A stretch of DNA of 64,000 nucleotides, taken from positions 601,967,659-602,031,658 of the forward strand of contig CM061142.1 in the NCBI GenBank assembly GCA_030789695.1, read 5' to 3'. How positions within the stretch are numbered: position 1 is the first letter of the stretch; each line of letters starts with the position of its first letter. Shown here one piece after another: positions 1-11,903 of this stretch. Under the pieces are notes generated by a model. That model was not told the DNA's origin. It did no database searches and saw only the letters and a program-made list of their open reading frames with translations. Origin of the DNA: Scilla litardierei. Lineage: Eukaryota; Streptophyta; Magnoliopsida; Asparagales; Asparagaceae. Position numbers and translations under genes: made by a program.

Positions 1-214
1 TAGATCTATACTTTAAATACTCTAATGACATCAAATAGCTATTAAAAACATATAAACTAATATGCATATCAATGACATCAATCCAATCATAAAATCAACA
101 AATTCTCTAATAAATCCCAAATAAATCATAATGTGAAAAATAGACACAATATACAAGAGATATGAAAATGATTCCATAAGCTCAAAACATGATATAACAT
201 ATGAAAATGAAGTC

Positions 215-1823
215 CTAAATTTCAGATTCACTCATAATCTCTAGTTCTCTACACAACCTCACAAATGAATCTTTTTTTAGAGGTTTTGTGAAGATGTCTT
301 CGATTTGTTTTTGAGTTTCAATGCACTCTAAGTGATGTCCTTCTTAGCTACATGATCATTAATAAAATGGTATCTCACATCTATGTGTTTGGTACGGGAG
401 TGATGTACCAGATTTTTGGAGAGACAAATGGCAGTTTGGTTATCAACCATGATAGGGCAAGTATCACAATTAATACCATAGTCTTTAAGAATGTGTCTGA
501 TCGAAAGGACTTGTAAACATGTAAGACCCACGTCAATATATTCCGCTTCGGTCGTGGACAATAATACGGAGTTTTGCTTCTTGGAATATCAAGAGACAAT
601 GGAATTTCCTAGAAAATGGCAAGTGCCACTAGTACTCTTCCTATCAGATTTGCATCCAGCAAAATCGGCATCAATATATGAGATTAAATTATACGTGCTA
701 GATTTAGGATAAAGTAATACATAATATAGTGTTTGATTGAGGTAACGAAAAATTCGTTTAACCACAATCAAATGTGATTCCCTAGGTCGTGCTTGATATC
801 CAGCACATAAACAAACAAAAAACATGATATCTGGCCTACTTGCGGTTAAATAAAGTAAGCTACCTACCATACCTCGATATAGACGAATGTCTACATCTTT
901 CCTGTTTTCGTCCTTGTGAAGATATGTGGTTGTACTCATGGAAATCCTCTTGCTTGAAGAAGATTCCATCCCAGGTCGCTTGATAAGCTCCCCGGTGTAC
1001 TTAGTTTGGTGTATGAAAATCACATCCTTCATTTGTCGAATTTGAAGACCTAGAAAATAGTTGAGCTCACCCATGTGGCTCATCTCAAATTCTTCCTTCA
1101 TAGATTTAGAAAATTCTTGGCAAGGATCACAGTTAGTAGATCCAAAAATAATATCATCTCCATAAACTTGAATTCGAAGGATGTGACTTTCATAATATTT
1201 AGTGAAAAGAGTTGAATCAATTTCACCCATTTTAAAACCTAAATCGAAAAGAAAAGTTTTAAGTCGATCATACCAAGCTCTAGGAGCTTGTCTCAACCCA
1301 TATAAGGCTTTCTTAAGTTTGAAAACGAGGTTTGGAAATTTTTCATAAATAAAACCAGGTGGTTGAGAGACATAAACTTCTTCACTTACAAAACCATTTA
1401 AAAATGCACTTTTGACATCCATTTGATAGAGTTTGAAATTCTTATGGGATGCAAAAGATAAAAGTAATCTAATGGTTTCTAATCTAGCTACGGGAGCAAA
1501 AGATTCTTTGAAGTCAATACCTTCTTCTTGTCGGTAGCCTTGAGCTACTAACTTTGCTTTGTTCCTTGTGATGACTTCGTTTTCGTCTGTCTTGTTCTTA
1601 AATATCCATTTGGTCCCAATGACCTGATGATCACTAGGTATAGGAACGAGCTCCCCAACTTCATTTCTTTCGAATTGCATGAGTTCCTCTTCCATTGCCA
1701 CAATTCAAGAGCTATCTTCACATGCCTCTTGGATGTTCTTTGGCTCAATGGTAGAGACAAAGGCACAATGAGAGAATTCATTAATCTGTGACTTTGTTCG
1801 GACACCCACTCCAATATCTCCAA
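215..1823 (-). pseudogene. Element A pol: reverse transcriptase and RNase H
   Basis: Copia RT-RNase H region, broken into frames. The RT core lies in 1701-589 and has the usual landmarks: WIFKNK at its start, [26 protein letters not shown] and [13 protein letters not shown]. The catalytic box reads VYGDDIIFG, where most Copia copies have YVDD. RNase H continues in another frame at 561-328 with STTEAEYIDVG, DNQTAICLSKN and RTKHIDVRYHF, then passes a stop and ends at the TAG at 215-217. The frame change near 575 and the internal stops show loss of function. RT would copy the element RNA inside the virus-like particle and RNase H would remove the template. Confidence 0.9.
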
Positions 1824-1920
1824 TTATTTGGTCATGTGGGTGGTAACAAACTGTTGGATAAGCTTTGGGAAAACCTGGATCACTAGGAACAATCTCAACA
1901 TTTTCATTAGTAATGTTAGT

Positions 1921-2990
1921 CTAGATAACATCATCAATTATAACATTACTAATTGAATCACATAAAACATCTACACTATCATCATCAACACAAGGAACAT
2001 CAAAATCTTCATTAAAAGAAACGTAAAGTGAATCCTGAACCGTTGAAGTGTTTTTGTTGTATATCCGATAGGCTTTCCTACGTGTAGAATATCCAACAAA
2101 AAACCCTTCATCGGATCTTGGCTCAAACTTATCAAGATTACCAAACGTGTTCTTTATAAAGCATTTTGAACCAAAAACTCGAAAATATTTAACTTGAGGC
2201 TTTTTATTATAAAATAGTTCAAAACAAGTTTTGTTTATACGGAGCCTCACTAGGATCCTATTAAGCACATAACATGTCGTGTGCACCGCCTCCGCCCAAA
2301 ATTGAAGTCCAAGATGACTATCATGGAGCATTATGCCTGCACACTCAATAAGAGTCATATTCTTTCTCTCAACAACACCATTTTGTGGTGGTGCGCGAGG
2401 AAAGGAGAAATTGTGAGTTATAACGTTGTCATCACAAAACTTAAAGAAAAGCACATTCTCAAATTCCCCTTCATGATCACTACAAATAGTGATAATGGTG
2501 GTTCTTAAGAGATTTTGAGTTTTCTTGGCAAATTTGGTGAACTCATCAAAGGCTTCATTTTTATTAGTTAAAATGATACACATGTAAATCTAGAAAAGTC
2601 ATCAACACTGACTAATCCATAATGTGCATTTCCTAAAGGTGCAACTCTTGTAGGCTCAAATAAATTTAAATGAAGTAGTTCTAGGGGCATCTTAGAAGTA
2701 ATGACATCTTTAATTTTAAATGAAAATTTACGGATTTTTCCACGTTGACATGAATCACAAAACCTTTTCTTATTAAAAGATATTTTCGAAAAACCTTTAA
2801 CTAGATCATGCTTAGCTAATTTATATAGATGCTTAAAATGAACATGCCCAAAACGGCGATGACATAATAGTTATTCATTTGAATGTGCAACTAAGCAATG
2901 TTCTAAAGAATGAGGCATACTTAAAATATAAGTATCTTTATCTCTAATGCTGGAAAATAAAACTTTAGAATCATTTTCAATGAGGCTACA
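1921..2990 (-). pseudogene. Element A pol: integrase
   Basis: Copia integrase region. The N-terminal zinc-binding part (about 2860-2740) shows CHRRFGHVHFKHLYKL followed by CDSCQRGK, an H-H-C-C arrangement. The catalytic core follows at 2583-1921, with the second acidic residue in SDHEGEFEN and the glutamate in [10 protein letters not shown], then the conserved FWAEAVHTTCYVLNR stretch. Stops at about 2873 and 2585 interrupt the frame. The C-terminal part (RSDEGFFVGYSTRRKAYRIYN) is present. Function in the family: inserts the cDNA copy into the host chromosome. Confidence 0.87.
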
Positions 2991-3006
2991 CAAACCCTCT
3001 CCAAAG

Positions 3007-3260
3007 TTAACCTTGTAACCTTTTGTCACAAAGTTGACTTATGGAAATAAGGTTGTGATTTAAACCATCTACTATATGTACATTATCAATGAGTGGTTTA
3101 GATGGATTACCGACTTTTCCTACTCCGATGATGGTTCCCTTTTCATCGCCTCCAAAGGTCACTGTTGCATCGTTCTTGATGCGGATCACTTCGGAGAGCA
3201 AAGAGGGATCTTCCGTCATGTGCTTGGAGCAACCGCTATCGAGAATCTATCCTTTCTTCT
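3007..3260 (-). pseudogene. Element A pol: aspartic protease
   Basis: The minus strand reads [13 protein letters not shown], which holds the Asp-Ser-Gly active-site triad of Copia protease, followed by a glycine-rich segment (VTFGGDEKGTIIGVGKVG) and VDGLNHNLISISQLCDK, the typical junction to the pre-integrase domain. The frame is open from about 3250 to 3007. In the family this enzyme cleaves the Gag-Pol polyprotein. Confidence 0.85.
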
Positions 3261-3380
3261 TAGAGCTAATATTGCTTTTCTTGCTCTTTTTCTTTTTCGT
3301 GGGTATCTACATATTATACCATAAGCTCATGGTACCCAAGCTTGTTGGGTCCAAGGGGATTAGCCCGTTGGAAACCAAGT

Positions 3381-5666
3381 CTAAGTGGACTTTGGCTTCC
3401 CAACATAGTTATCACAATGTAGAACATCTTTAAAATATGATTCTACATAAGCATTCCTATCATGAGTGCTGGTGTCATTAGGACCCCAAATTGTATATGT
3501 TTTGGGATACCTTTTCCTAGTTGCATGCACATGAGTTTGTTGTCTATGTAGTGCATGATGCTTATGATCATGAGGTCTACCATATGAATATGGAGGAGGA
3601 TATGCACGTGACATAAGATGGTCATGAGGCGTATAAGGAGCATGCATATATTATGGTGCATATGGAGCATACATATGATGTGGACGATATGGATGAGCAT
3701 ACATATGAGAATAATGTGTATGAGCATATGAATGTGAAGGAGCACGTGCATGAATATTTCTCATATGTGGGTTTGCACGTGTCTGTGGGTGTGGTGCATA
3801 AAATTCATCATATGTGGTCACACGTGTAGTAGGAGTGTTCCAACGTGGGTGTGTGTTGGTGTATATGAGCATGTCCCTTCTTTTGATTTCAACCCTTTGT
3901 GGGTTTCTTATCAAAAGAGAGAGTGCGTGAAGTGGTGACCTTCTTGGTAGATTTGCTACCCAAAGTGTTTTGGTCACTACTCGTGGATGCACCAGAGGAT
4001 GACCTCACAAAATCTATAGTGACACCACTATAGGAGGTGCGTGATTTGGATGCATTTGCTTCCGAATAACCAAGTCCAACACGATGTGTGGCCGAAAATA
4101 GGTTTGAAAGCAACTCATCCAATTGTCCTTTCCCTTTGTTAAATCTTTTAACTTGGGAGGACATGAGCTCATATTTCTCCTTAAGGTGGACACACGTGTG
4201 GTGAGCTCATGCACTTAGGTTTTAAGAAATTTATTCTCAATACCCAATTGTGTGTTTTATGATAGAAGATCATCACTATCTTCAAGAGATATATGATCTA
4301 ATTGAGATTTGAGGGAATTCACCTCATTTCTTAAAGAGCTATTTTGAGAAGCCAAATTTGCTTTCTCAAGTGAGTGTTTCAACAATGATGTCATTGTTGG
4401 TGATGGATGGCATGGATGACTTACTAGCATTTAATATCTTAGATTTAATATATTTAAGTATAAGATATTGATACTTAGAAAATAATTCCTCATTAGCCAT
4501 TCTAAGTTCATCCATAGTTACCTCGAGTTCATCACTCTCTTTAGAGCTCCCATCGGAGAGTGTATACTCATGTGCCATGAAGCACATGTATGCACTCTTG
4601 CCCTTCTCATCCTCGGATTCGCTTGAAGAATCCCTGATCGAATCATTGAAAGTGCCAATGAGTCCTTTCTTCTTGTCCTTCTTGAATTTCTCGGACTTGT
4701 GGTACTTCGGTGCTTTCCCCTTCTCATTGTTCTTTAGCATTGGACAATCCTTCTTGATGTGCTTTGACTTATTGCACTTAAAACAGAGAGAAGAAGAATT
4801 GTTAGTGGAATCGAATTTGGATTTGGATAGGAATTTACCTTAGCGAAAGAAGCGTTGAGACATGAGCGTCATTTCTTCCAAATCCATCTCGTTATCAGAC
4901 TCATCACTATTGGAGGATGAAGAGGTAGCTTTGAATGCTAGTACTTTCTTCTTTGTCTCTGTTGGCTTCATCATTCCTCTTATCTTCAATCGGTTCTCCC
5001 TTCTCACTTCATAATACATGAGAGTACCGATGGGGTTCACCACGATGTGCTCTTCATGTCATTGACCTCTTCAATAGTAATTGCTCTTCTTTCCCATTTT
5101 GAGGTCATTGACATGATACTCTTCCCCACCTTCTCTTGTTGGGTGTATGTCTGTCCAAGAGCTTCAAGCTCATTGGTGATGTCGGTGAAGCGAGCATACA
5201 TTGAGGCAATGATCTCATCTTCCTGCATTTGAAACATGTTGAAGTTTTGTATGTGAACATATAACTTTGACAACTTTACATTGTTGGTCCCTTCGTGGGT
5301 GACGATAATATGGTTCCAAATTTGATGTGTACTCTTACATGTGCAAATCTTGTTGAACTCATCGGGATCCAAAGCACAATGAAGAGCGTTCATTGCTTTG
5401 GCATTGTTCATCTCTACGAACTTCTCGGTGGGAGCCCATTTGTTGTAATCCTCTTCCGTAGGCTCTACATATTCCTTATAGAGGATTCTCCATAGAGAAG
5501 CACTCCTAAGGAACGTCTCCATACGGCATTTTCAATAGACAAAATTCGTGCCATTGAAGCGCGAATGACAAACTGTAGATTGTCCTTCGAAGACGGAAGA
5601 AGCACCATCATGATCGTGATTGTTGTAGGAAGAAGGTGGAGGAACGTTGTTGTTTTTGGATGCCAT
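3381..5666 (-). pseudogene. Element A gag with CCHC zinc knuckle
   Basis: Gag starts at the ATG 5666-5664, 15 bases inside the primer-binding site. An in-frame TGA near 5532 and a frameshift near 5040 break it. The UBN2-type capsid domain (5522-5037) contains AKAMNALHCALDPDEFNKI and LYVHIQNFNMFQMQEDE. The zinc knuckle at about 4790-4745 is CFKCNKSKHIKKDC, a full CX2CX4HX4C. An acidic/Lys-rich linker follows (4740-4366), then a serine-rich segment (4164-3889) and a His/Tyr/Pro-rich low-complexity tail (about 3990-3440) made of imperfect repeats of short ATATG/CATATG-containing units. Such long gag tails are usual in Sireviruses. Confidence 0.85.
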
Positions 5667-5680
5667 AGCTATAACCTTGC

Positions 5681-5694
5681 GCTCTGATACCAAT
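5681..5694 (-). other. Primer-binding site of element A
   Basis: The minus strand reads ATTGGTATCAGAGC next to the LTR end, complementary to the 3' end of plant initiator tRNA-Met, the usual Copia primer. It fixes the LTR boundary at 5695. Confidence 0.9.
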
Positions 5695-7479
5695 TTTAAG
5701 GACCATGTGCTATGAGGAAAACACTAGAAGGGGTGTTGAATAGTGTTTATAAAATTAAATAGACAATTACGGCTAATTAAAAGCCTAACCAACAAAAGAT
5801 GCGGAATTATGAATAAACAAAAATGAACAATAAAACATAAGGATGTTCAAGAGTTCGGATTACCCAAGTCAAACCCGACTTGTTTCCGGTAATCCTATGT
5901 CCCTACCACCTGGGATACCACCTAGATACTCAAGCTAAATCCATAGCTTAAGTTTTCCTTTCAACCCACTTGTAGCAACCCTACAAGTGTAATCAATACA
6001 AGATTGATGTCCTTGAATCTCATAACTTGGGATCAAACAAACCACTCTCACCAATCGAGAGAAAAACCAATTTACGAAAGTTATGAAATTCGAAATTACA
6101 CTTACAAATCACCTATGCCTTGAAGTAGAACTTGAAAGAGCAAAGTGATTGGAGTGTGTTGATCTCTTCCAAGAAGAGAATAGTCCTTGCACTTGTCTTC
6201 ACCAAAGCTAGAGGATTAGAAATGATTCTAGTTGGAAGACATGATGAGAGTTGAAATCTAGGGCTTTTGATTTGAGAAAGAGAGCTTGATTGCTTGAGAG
6301 CTTGAGATGAATGCTTGAATGGCTAAAAGGCTCTCAATGGAAAAGTAGCATGCCCATTTATAAGTTCTCTCAACCCCTCAAAGGAAATACCCAAATACCC
6401 CTTCAAAATCTGTGTGAAAAATCTCAACGGATTGATTTTACAGGCAGGACATGCGACTGATGAAGAATGGATAGTCGCCTGCTACACTGTGTCAGATGGT
6501 AAGTAAGAATTCAAATGGTAACTTACCATGTAGGACAGGCGACTGATGAAGGTTGGACAGGCGCCTGAAAACAGACATGCGCCTGAGAAACCTTCTACAT
6601 GCGTCTGAGTGGCAAAGTGCGAAGGTTGACAAATCTCAAGAATTCTGGGCAGCAAGGACATGCGACTGATGTAGTATCCACATGCGCATGTGTCATGGGC
6701 AGGCGACTGGGAAACCAACTTTAGTCGTCTGTGTGCACAAGTGTGAAACTTGCCAAAAAGAAAGATCTGGTCAAGGATGGACATGCAACTGATGTGGTAC
6801 ACACTCTATGCTATGGGCAAACGACTGTGAAGCCAACATCAGGCCCCTGATTGCACAAGTGCGAAAGTTGACAAATCTTGGGATCTTTGGGCAAGATGAT
6901 ACATGTGACTGACTATTAAGTCACAGGCGCCAGAAACTAGCCAGGCGCATGTACTTTGTACAACAGTCGCCTGTTAGAGTTGAATACAGAAAGCCCAAAA
7001 TACCAAGTTAAATTGTGTGCATAACAGACGACTGTAGAACATATCACAGGCACCTGTAAGGAGACATGCACTTGACAAATGTTCAGCAGTCGCCTGTTGA
7101 AAGCCTAAAATGCACAACTTAGGGAATTAAGAGTTAGAGTCATATGAAATGGATTCTAATGAATTCCTAGGCTAGATTGAGTGATGTGTGAGTGCTCCAA
7201 CAATATACTACTTCAAGGGTACATTCTAAAGAGAAAGAATAAAGAGAATGAAAGATTTACATTGAGTTATAGCTTCCCTTCTTTCTCTAGAATGATCTTG
7301 AAGTCTTTGACGCTTCTATCTTTATCTTGATCACCCAATCTTCAACTCTTTTAGATTTGATTGAACTTTAAGTGGCATTCATTGCATTATGGTCTACATG
7401 ATTTAATTAGGCAATGAATTAACTGCGTGGAGGGGATTAGTCACAAGTATTTATGTTTGCTCATCATCAAAACCAAACA
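5695..7479 (-). repeat. 5' LTR of element A
   Basis: On the minus strand the LTR begins TGTTTGGTTTTGATGATGAG at 7479 and ends CCTTAAA beside the primer site; the same ends in element E are TGTTGAG and CCTTACA. Between about 6440 and 7110 it holds some 20 copies of a degenerate palindromic decamer (CAGGCGCCTG, CAGTCGCCTG, CATGCGACTG and variants). No coding sequence. Confidence 0.8.
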
Positions 7480-8930
7480 GGGAGAAGTCCAATACTCAAG
7501 AGGTTTCACTCCGAAAACCCGAATGACAACCTGAACAATTTCTTGGAGAAGTGTACACCATCATGCTGAACGACATTACTGAAGATGACATAAGCTTTAG
7601 GTCATTCTCGTTCTCTCTTCTCGACAAGGCGAAAGAGTGGCTAAAAAGTAATGATCCTAATGCGTCCACCACTTGAGATACGCTCTCCAAGGCATTTTTG
7701 ACTAAGTTCTTCCCTCCTCGAAAAACTGTTAAGCTGAGAAATTAAATTACATCGTTTTGCCAGTTTGACCAGAAGCCCCTCTATGAAGCCTGAGAGCGCT
7801 ACAAGGAACTTCAGCGCCAATGTCCACATCACAGCATACCTGCATGACTCTTAATCTAGACATTCTATAATGGTTTGAAGCACGACGTAAAGATCTCCAT
7901 AGACGCCGCAGCATGTGGCGTGATCATGACCAAGGCCCTCTAGGCCGCAAGGACTTTGCTAGAGGAGATGGCCTCTAATAATTACCACTAGGGGAATGAC
8001 AGGGAAGCCACAAGAAGATGTGGAAAACTGGATGTGGATAAGTTGATGCTCCTCTTGAGCCAATTTGAATCATTGGGGCAACAAATCGCCCAAATCAAGA
8101 GTGAGGCAAAGTCATCATCTTCTTCTTCTACGGTGGCAAGTTGTGAACTATGTGGAGTCCAAGGGCACCCTTCCAATGATTATCAGTTTGCGGAATCACA
8201 GACTCAAGGGCTTTTACTTGAGCAAGCCAACACCCTCTACAACAATCCAAGGCCACCCAGAAACCCCTACTCCACCACATACAATCTAAGATGGTGAAAC
8301 CATCCAAACTTCTCCTATCAGAGTGGCAACTACCAGCAGCCACCAAATCAACCACCTGGATTTCAGCAAAGGCCTCCAACCTACGCTCCACAACCACCAC
8401 CTCAAAAATCACGACTGAAAAATATGATGGAAAGATTCATTACGGTGCAAGGGCAAAGAAATGAGTCCTTCTAGACCTCGATCTTACAGATTAACTCGAG
8501 GTTGGACACACTCACGATGCACAACAAGGTGCTAGAGACACGGTTGGCACAAATGGGTAACTCACAAAGGCAATTAATTGGACAACCCGAGCCAAATCCA
8601 CGGGCACAAATGAATGTTGCGATACTTAGGAGTGGAAGGAAGCTCCAAGATTCACCTGTCACCATTCATGCTGAGAGTGAATCCTCCACCTCTAGGAGGA
8701 ATGAGATTGCTGAGGAGAGAAGGGATGAGGAAACGGCTGAGGAAAAGGAAGAGCCCGCCAAAGAGCCATCTAGAATCTATATACCGCGGGTTCCATTCCC
8801 CCAAAGGCTCGCCAAGGCTAAGTTGGAAGAGAAGTACAGAAAATTCTCTGAGAAGTTAAAGCAGCTGAACCTCAACATCCCCTTCTTGGATGTGCTCACC
8901 GAGATCCCTTCTTTTGGGAAATTCGTGTAG
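7480..8930 (+). pseudogene. Athila-type gag, degenerate
   Basis: Translated across several nonsense codons, the region reads as Athila gag: ISFRSFSFSLLDKAKEWLKS, LSKAFLTKFFPPRKTVKLRN, RYKELQRQCPHHSIP, TFYNGL and ISIDAAACGVIM, then a linker with CELCGVQGHPSNDY, a degenerate CCHC knuckle. The C-terminal part (8502-8930) is open and acidic/Lys-rich, with VAILRSGRKL and IPRVPFPQRL typical of this family. At least seven in-frame stops mark it as dead. Confidence 0.85.
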
Positions 8931-9039
8931 GACTTAGTGAAGAGGAAGAAGGAAGCGACCGTCGTGCTATCGGAGGAGTGCAGTGCAAAACTCCAAAATA
9001 AGCTCCCCAAAAAGCTAGAAGATCAAGGGAGTTTCTCTT

Positions 9040-9462
9040 TACCTTGCTTGGTTAAGGATATACCCATTCGTATGGTATTATGTGATTTAGGTGGCTAGTG
9101 TGAGTCTGATGCTGCTATCAATTTACAAAAAATTAGATATGGGAGATCCGGAGCCAACTATGATTACGCTTCAGTAGGCTGATCGCTCCATCAAGCATCC
9201 CATCGACACGCTCCACGACGTCCCGATACAGATTGGAGAACTGATCATTCCATGTGATTTTGTTGTCATGGTAATGGATGAAAACTCCTGCACGCCGATC
9301 ATACTTGGAAGACCATTCTTGGCGATCACCAGTGCCGTCATTGATGTGAAGCATGGGAAGTTATCCTTCAACGTGGGGGATCAAAAGATGGATTACGAGT
9401 TCTGTAAAAGCACCAAGTCATCTCCCACAACCTATGGTGAAAGACATGCACAAAGTCTCTAA
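9040..9462 (+). pseudogene. Athila-type aspartic protease, degenerate
   Basis: LCDLGG at about 9079-9098 stands where family members have LCDLGAS, so the active site is recognisable but altered. A frameshift follows. The C-terminal half is open at 9268-9462 with CTPIILGRPFLAITSAVIDV, the ILGRPFL signature of retroviral-type proteases of this clade. Confidence 0.82.
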
Positions 9463-10298
9463 GGAAGCATCGACACAAAGACCAAAGAGGGGAGAGTGTC
9501 CTAACTCTAACTCTCTTACTTCTAAAAATTTTAAGTTCTTGCTTCGTGGGTTACTTGCATGTTTGTCCACCTCGTCCGTTGATTAACCATATCTCTTTGT
9601 GTAAGGAAGCTCATTTGGCGAAGGAAATTGCCGTAGAACTACCATCAAGCCTTCATCGAAGAAGAAGTTGAAGAAGGAGCCTCTAAGGAAGAAGAAGAAG
9701 GATGAAAAGCCAAGCCACCTTGGTGATTGCAACAAGCATGAGGAAGAGCTGACAAAGCTTACATTCCACCGTTTCGGCGAATGAGAAACACCGAGGGGAC
9801 GCACTCGATCCCCACCATGCCAAACAATTGATTTTAAGGTCGTCAAGCTCAAGACGTAAAACAAGCGTTTCTTGATAGGCAAACCATGTATTTTCTTTTT
9901 TCATTTATTCTATTTCCATTTTAAGTAAAAACAAATTTTTTTTGAGGAGTAATAAGATTTTGAGAGCTGAAATCCCTTTATTTTTGAGTGCAGGAATACT
10001 GCACGGCTGTGCAAATGCATGCACGGCCGTCCAAATCCCAGAAACAAGAACCCCCGAAGCAGCAACAGCAACACGACGGCCGAGGTGGGAAGTGAAAAAA
10101 AATGGAGTTGCTAAGTGCACATACCGAATTGCTTTACACACGACATCTTTTTGAAATGAACAGTAACAAAAATGATTTTTTGAAAACCCCAGAAATACCC
10201 TGATTTACTTTGAACCGTTGTGCGCGTTGAATAATTCGTGATGGAATTCGTGATGGTGGGATCAGAAGAGAGGGAGAGCTTGAATCAGAAAGAGAGAG

Positions 10299-10505
10299 AT
10301 GATGATATCGAAAGGAGAACAGAATGGATGTGATGAACCACGAACACTGGTGGTCGGCGTTAAGATGGACGGAGAGATCAGGGATCTCTTAACGTGGGCC
10401 CTTGTCAAGGTCGCTAGAGTTGGCGATCGCGGCATCGCCATCCACGTCATCCCCTCGACCTCCGATAAATTTGATCGGAACTCACTGCATAGTCTCCTCT
10501 GTTGA
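10299..10505 (+). pseudogene. First-exon fragment of a USP-domain receptor-like cytoplasmic kinase
   Basis: The open frame includes RTLVVGVKMDGEIRDLLTWA followed by LVKVARVGDRGIAIHVIP. This matches the N-terminal universal-stress-protein (adenine-nucleotide alpha-hydrolase-like) domain that precedes the kinase in plant RLCK family VI proteins. A GA-rich leader (10262-10298) resembles a 5' UTR. The reading frame degrades after HVIP and stops at 10503, and no kinase domain follows, so this is a truncated relic or captured exon. A second copy of part of the leader (GATGGAATTCGTGAT) lies at 10744. Confidence 0.72.
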
Positions 10506-10789
10506 ATGGTTGCAAAAAAGATTCGATTTTTTTGGTTTTAATTAAATCCCACTTGTCCTGCAAAAATCTGTTGAATGTTGAATGCAAAAATATGCTAAAA
10601 TCAAATTAAATCCAACTTGCATAATCTGTTGAATGGAGGTGTTTTTTGAAAATTTTGGTGGTGGAATCCACGAGATGGTATTCGCCTCACAAATTAGGGT
10701 TCTGGGTTTCGTTTTATTGTAGATGTCTCTGATTTTAATGGGAGATGGAATTCGTGATAGTGGGGTCCGCAACGTCAAGTGACTGCTTG

Positions 10790-11610
10790 CGGATGTCGGA
10801 GGAACTGCACTCATCGTTTTACTCGCGCACGCAACCACTTGGGAGTGGCTTCGTGCACTCACTGTTTTACTCTCGTGTACTCACCGTTTTACTCTCGTGC
10901 ACACCCACTTGGGAGTGGCTTCCTGCATTCACCGTTTTACTCGCGCGCACAACCACTTTGTTTTACTCTCGCGCACCACCGCTTTGAATTGTTAATCCCT
11001 TTTCTTAGTGGATTCCTCTTTGTCGTTACATGCGATTAACCGTTTTACTCGTGCGCACAACCACTTCAATATATATATATCATTCTCATTTTGAGAAATA
11101 TTTCTGAAGATACATTGAAAGATTTGTTTGTGCACAACTGGCAAAAATTTGCCTGTTGTGCGCGGTGAGTAAAAATGATGTTAAACACAAAATTGCTCAG
11201 CGCGCAGGCCAGGTGAGTAAAGATTGTTTCACAGAGAAAAATTGCTCACTGCACACAACACGCAAAATTTTGCATGTTGTGTGCGGTGAATAAAAATGAT
11301 GTTAAACACAAAATTGCTCATCGTGCACAACAGTAAAAAAATTTGCATGTTGTGCACGGTGAGTAAAAATTGTTACACAGAGAAAAATTATTCACCGCGC
11401 ACAACAGTAAAAAATTTTGCCTGTTGTGCGCGGTGAGTAACAATTGTTTCACAAAGAAAAATTACTCACCGCACACAACATGCAAAATTTTTGCCTGTTG
11501 TGCGCGATGATCAATTTTGGCTCTACGAAACAAACTTGCTCACCGTGCACAAAATGAAAAAATTTTACTTGTTGTGCGCGTTGAGTAATTTTGCTCTATG
11601 CAAACTATTT
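10790..11610. repeat. Cluster of direct and inverted repeats (GTTGTGCGCGGTGAGTAA motif)
   Basis: The first part (10790-11070) repeats variants of ACCGTTTTACTCGCGCGCAC plus AACCACTTGGGAGTGGCTTC. The second part (11110-11610) alternates TGTTGTGCGCGGTGAGTAA with its reverse complement TTACTCACCGCGCACAACA, separated by short spacers with GCAAAAATTT or CACAGAGAAA. At least ten arms are present, so many local hairpins are possible. It ends about 300 bp upstream of the duplicated TAF10 upstream block; 11610-11903 shows nothing else. Confidence 0.75.
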
Positions 11611-11903
11611 ACTCCTCGCGCTTAACAGACAAAATAGTATTATCATTGTACGTGCAATTTATCAATCCAGCAGAGAATTTTGAAATTTTTTTTCTCGATC
11701 TTCATATTTCAGCTTTTTTTCCGATCGTCAACTTTCGTGTTATCACCATCATTCGCTTCGTATATGTTATAGTTTTTTGGTGATTTAATTTGATTTTTCA
11801 ATGAATTTTTCATGATCTTATATTGTTTTGACTTAATGAGTATTTTCAGTACTTCCGATCATGCGCGGAGCGGAAATGTAAATAATATTATTTTATCCAT
11901 TGT

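Larger units (their letters stand above)
1..7479 (-). mobile_element. Copia (Sirevirus/Maximus-like) retrotransposon A, 5' part; left end outside window
   Basis: A minus-strand LTR retrotransposon in Copia order: LTR (5695-7479), primer-binding site, gag with CCHC knuckle, protease, integrase, reverse transcriptase and RNase H. Positions 1-214 are the AT-rich spacer after pol; the 3' LTR lies off the left edge, so no TSD can be checked. The long LTR (about 1.8 kb), the long gag with a His/Tyr/Pro-rich tail and the protease-region wording are those of the Sirevirus/Maximus lineage (family knowledge). Several stops and frameshifts make this copy inactive. It sits inside an Athila-like relic that begins at 7480. 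Confidence 0.88.
7480..10140 (+). mobile_element. Athila-like Ty3/gypsy relic (gag-protease, no RT)
   Basis: Right part of an Athila-type element interrupted on its left by element A. Gag and protease relics are followed at about 9640-9900 by Lys/Glu-rich coding debris, then by a post-pol segment (about 9835-9990) of the kind that follows pol in Athila elements: GACGTAAAACAAGCGTTTCT, a GGCAAACC stretch, then T-rich sequence. No reverse transcriptase, RNase H or integrase is found between protease and this tail, so this is an internal-deletion derivative. The right boundary is uncertain. Confidence 0.78.

Noticed and set aside
5681..5694. tRNA gene at the TGGTATCAGAGC matches
   Set aside because: Only the primer-complementary segment is present beside LTR ends; no cloverleaf. 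The same holds at 31840, 39381, 41992 and 55431.
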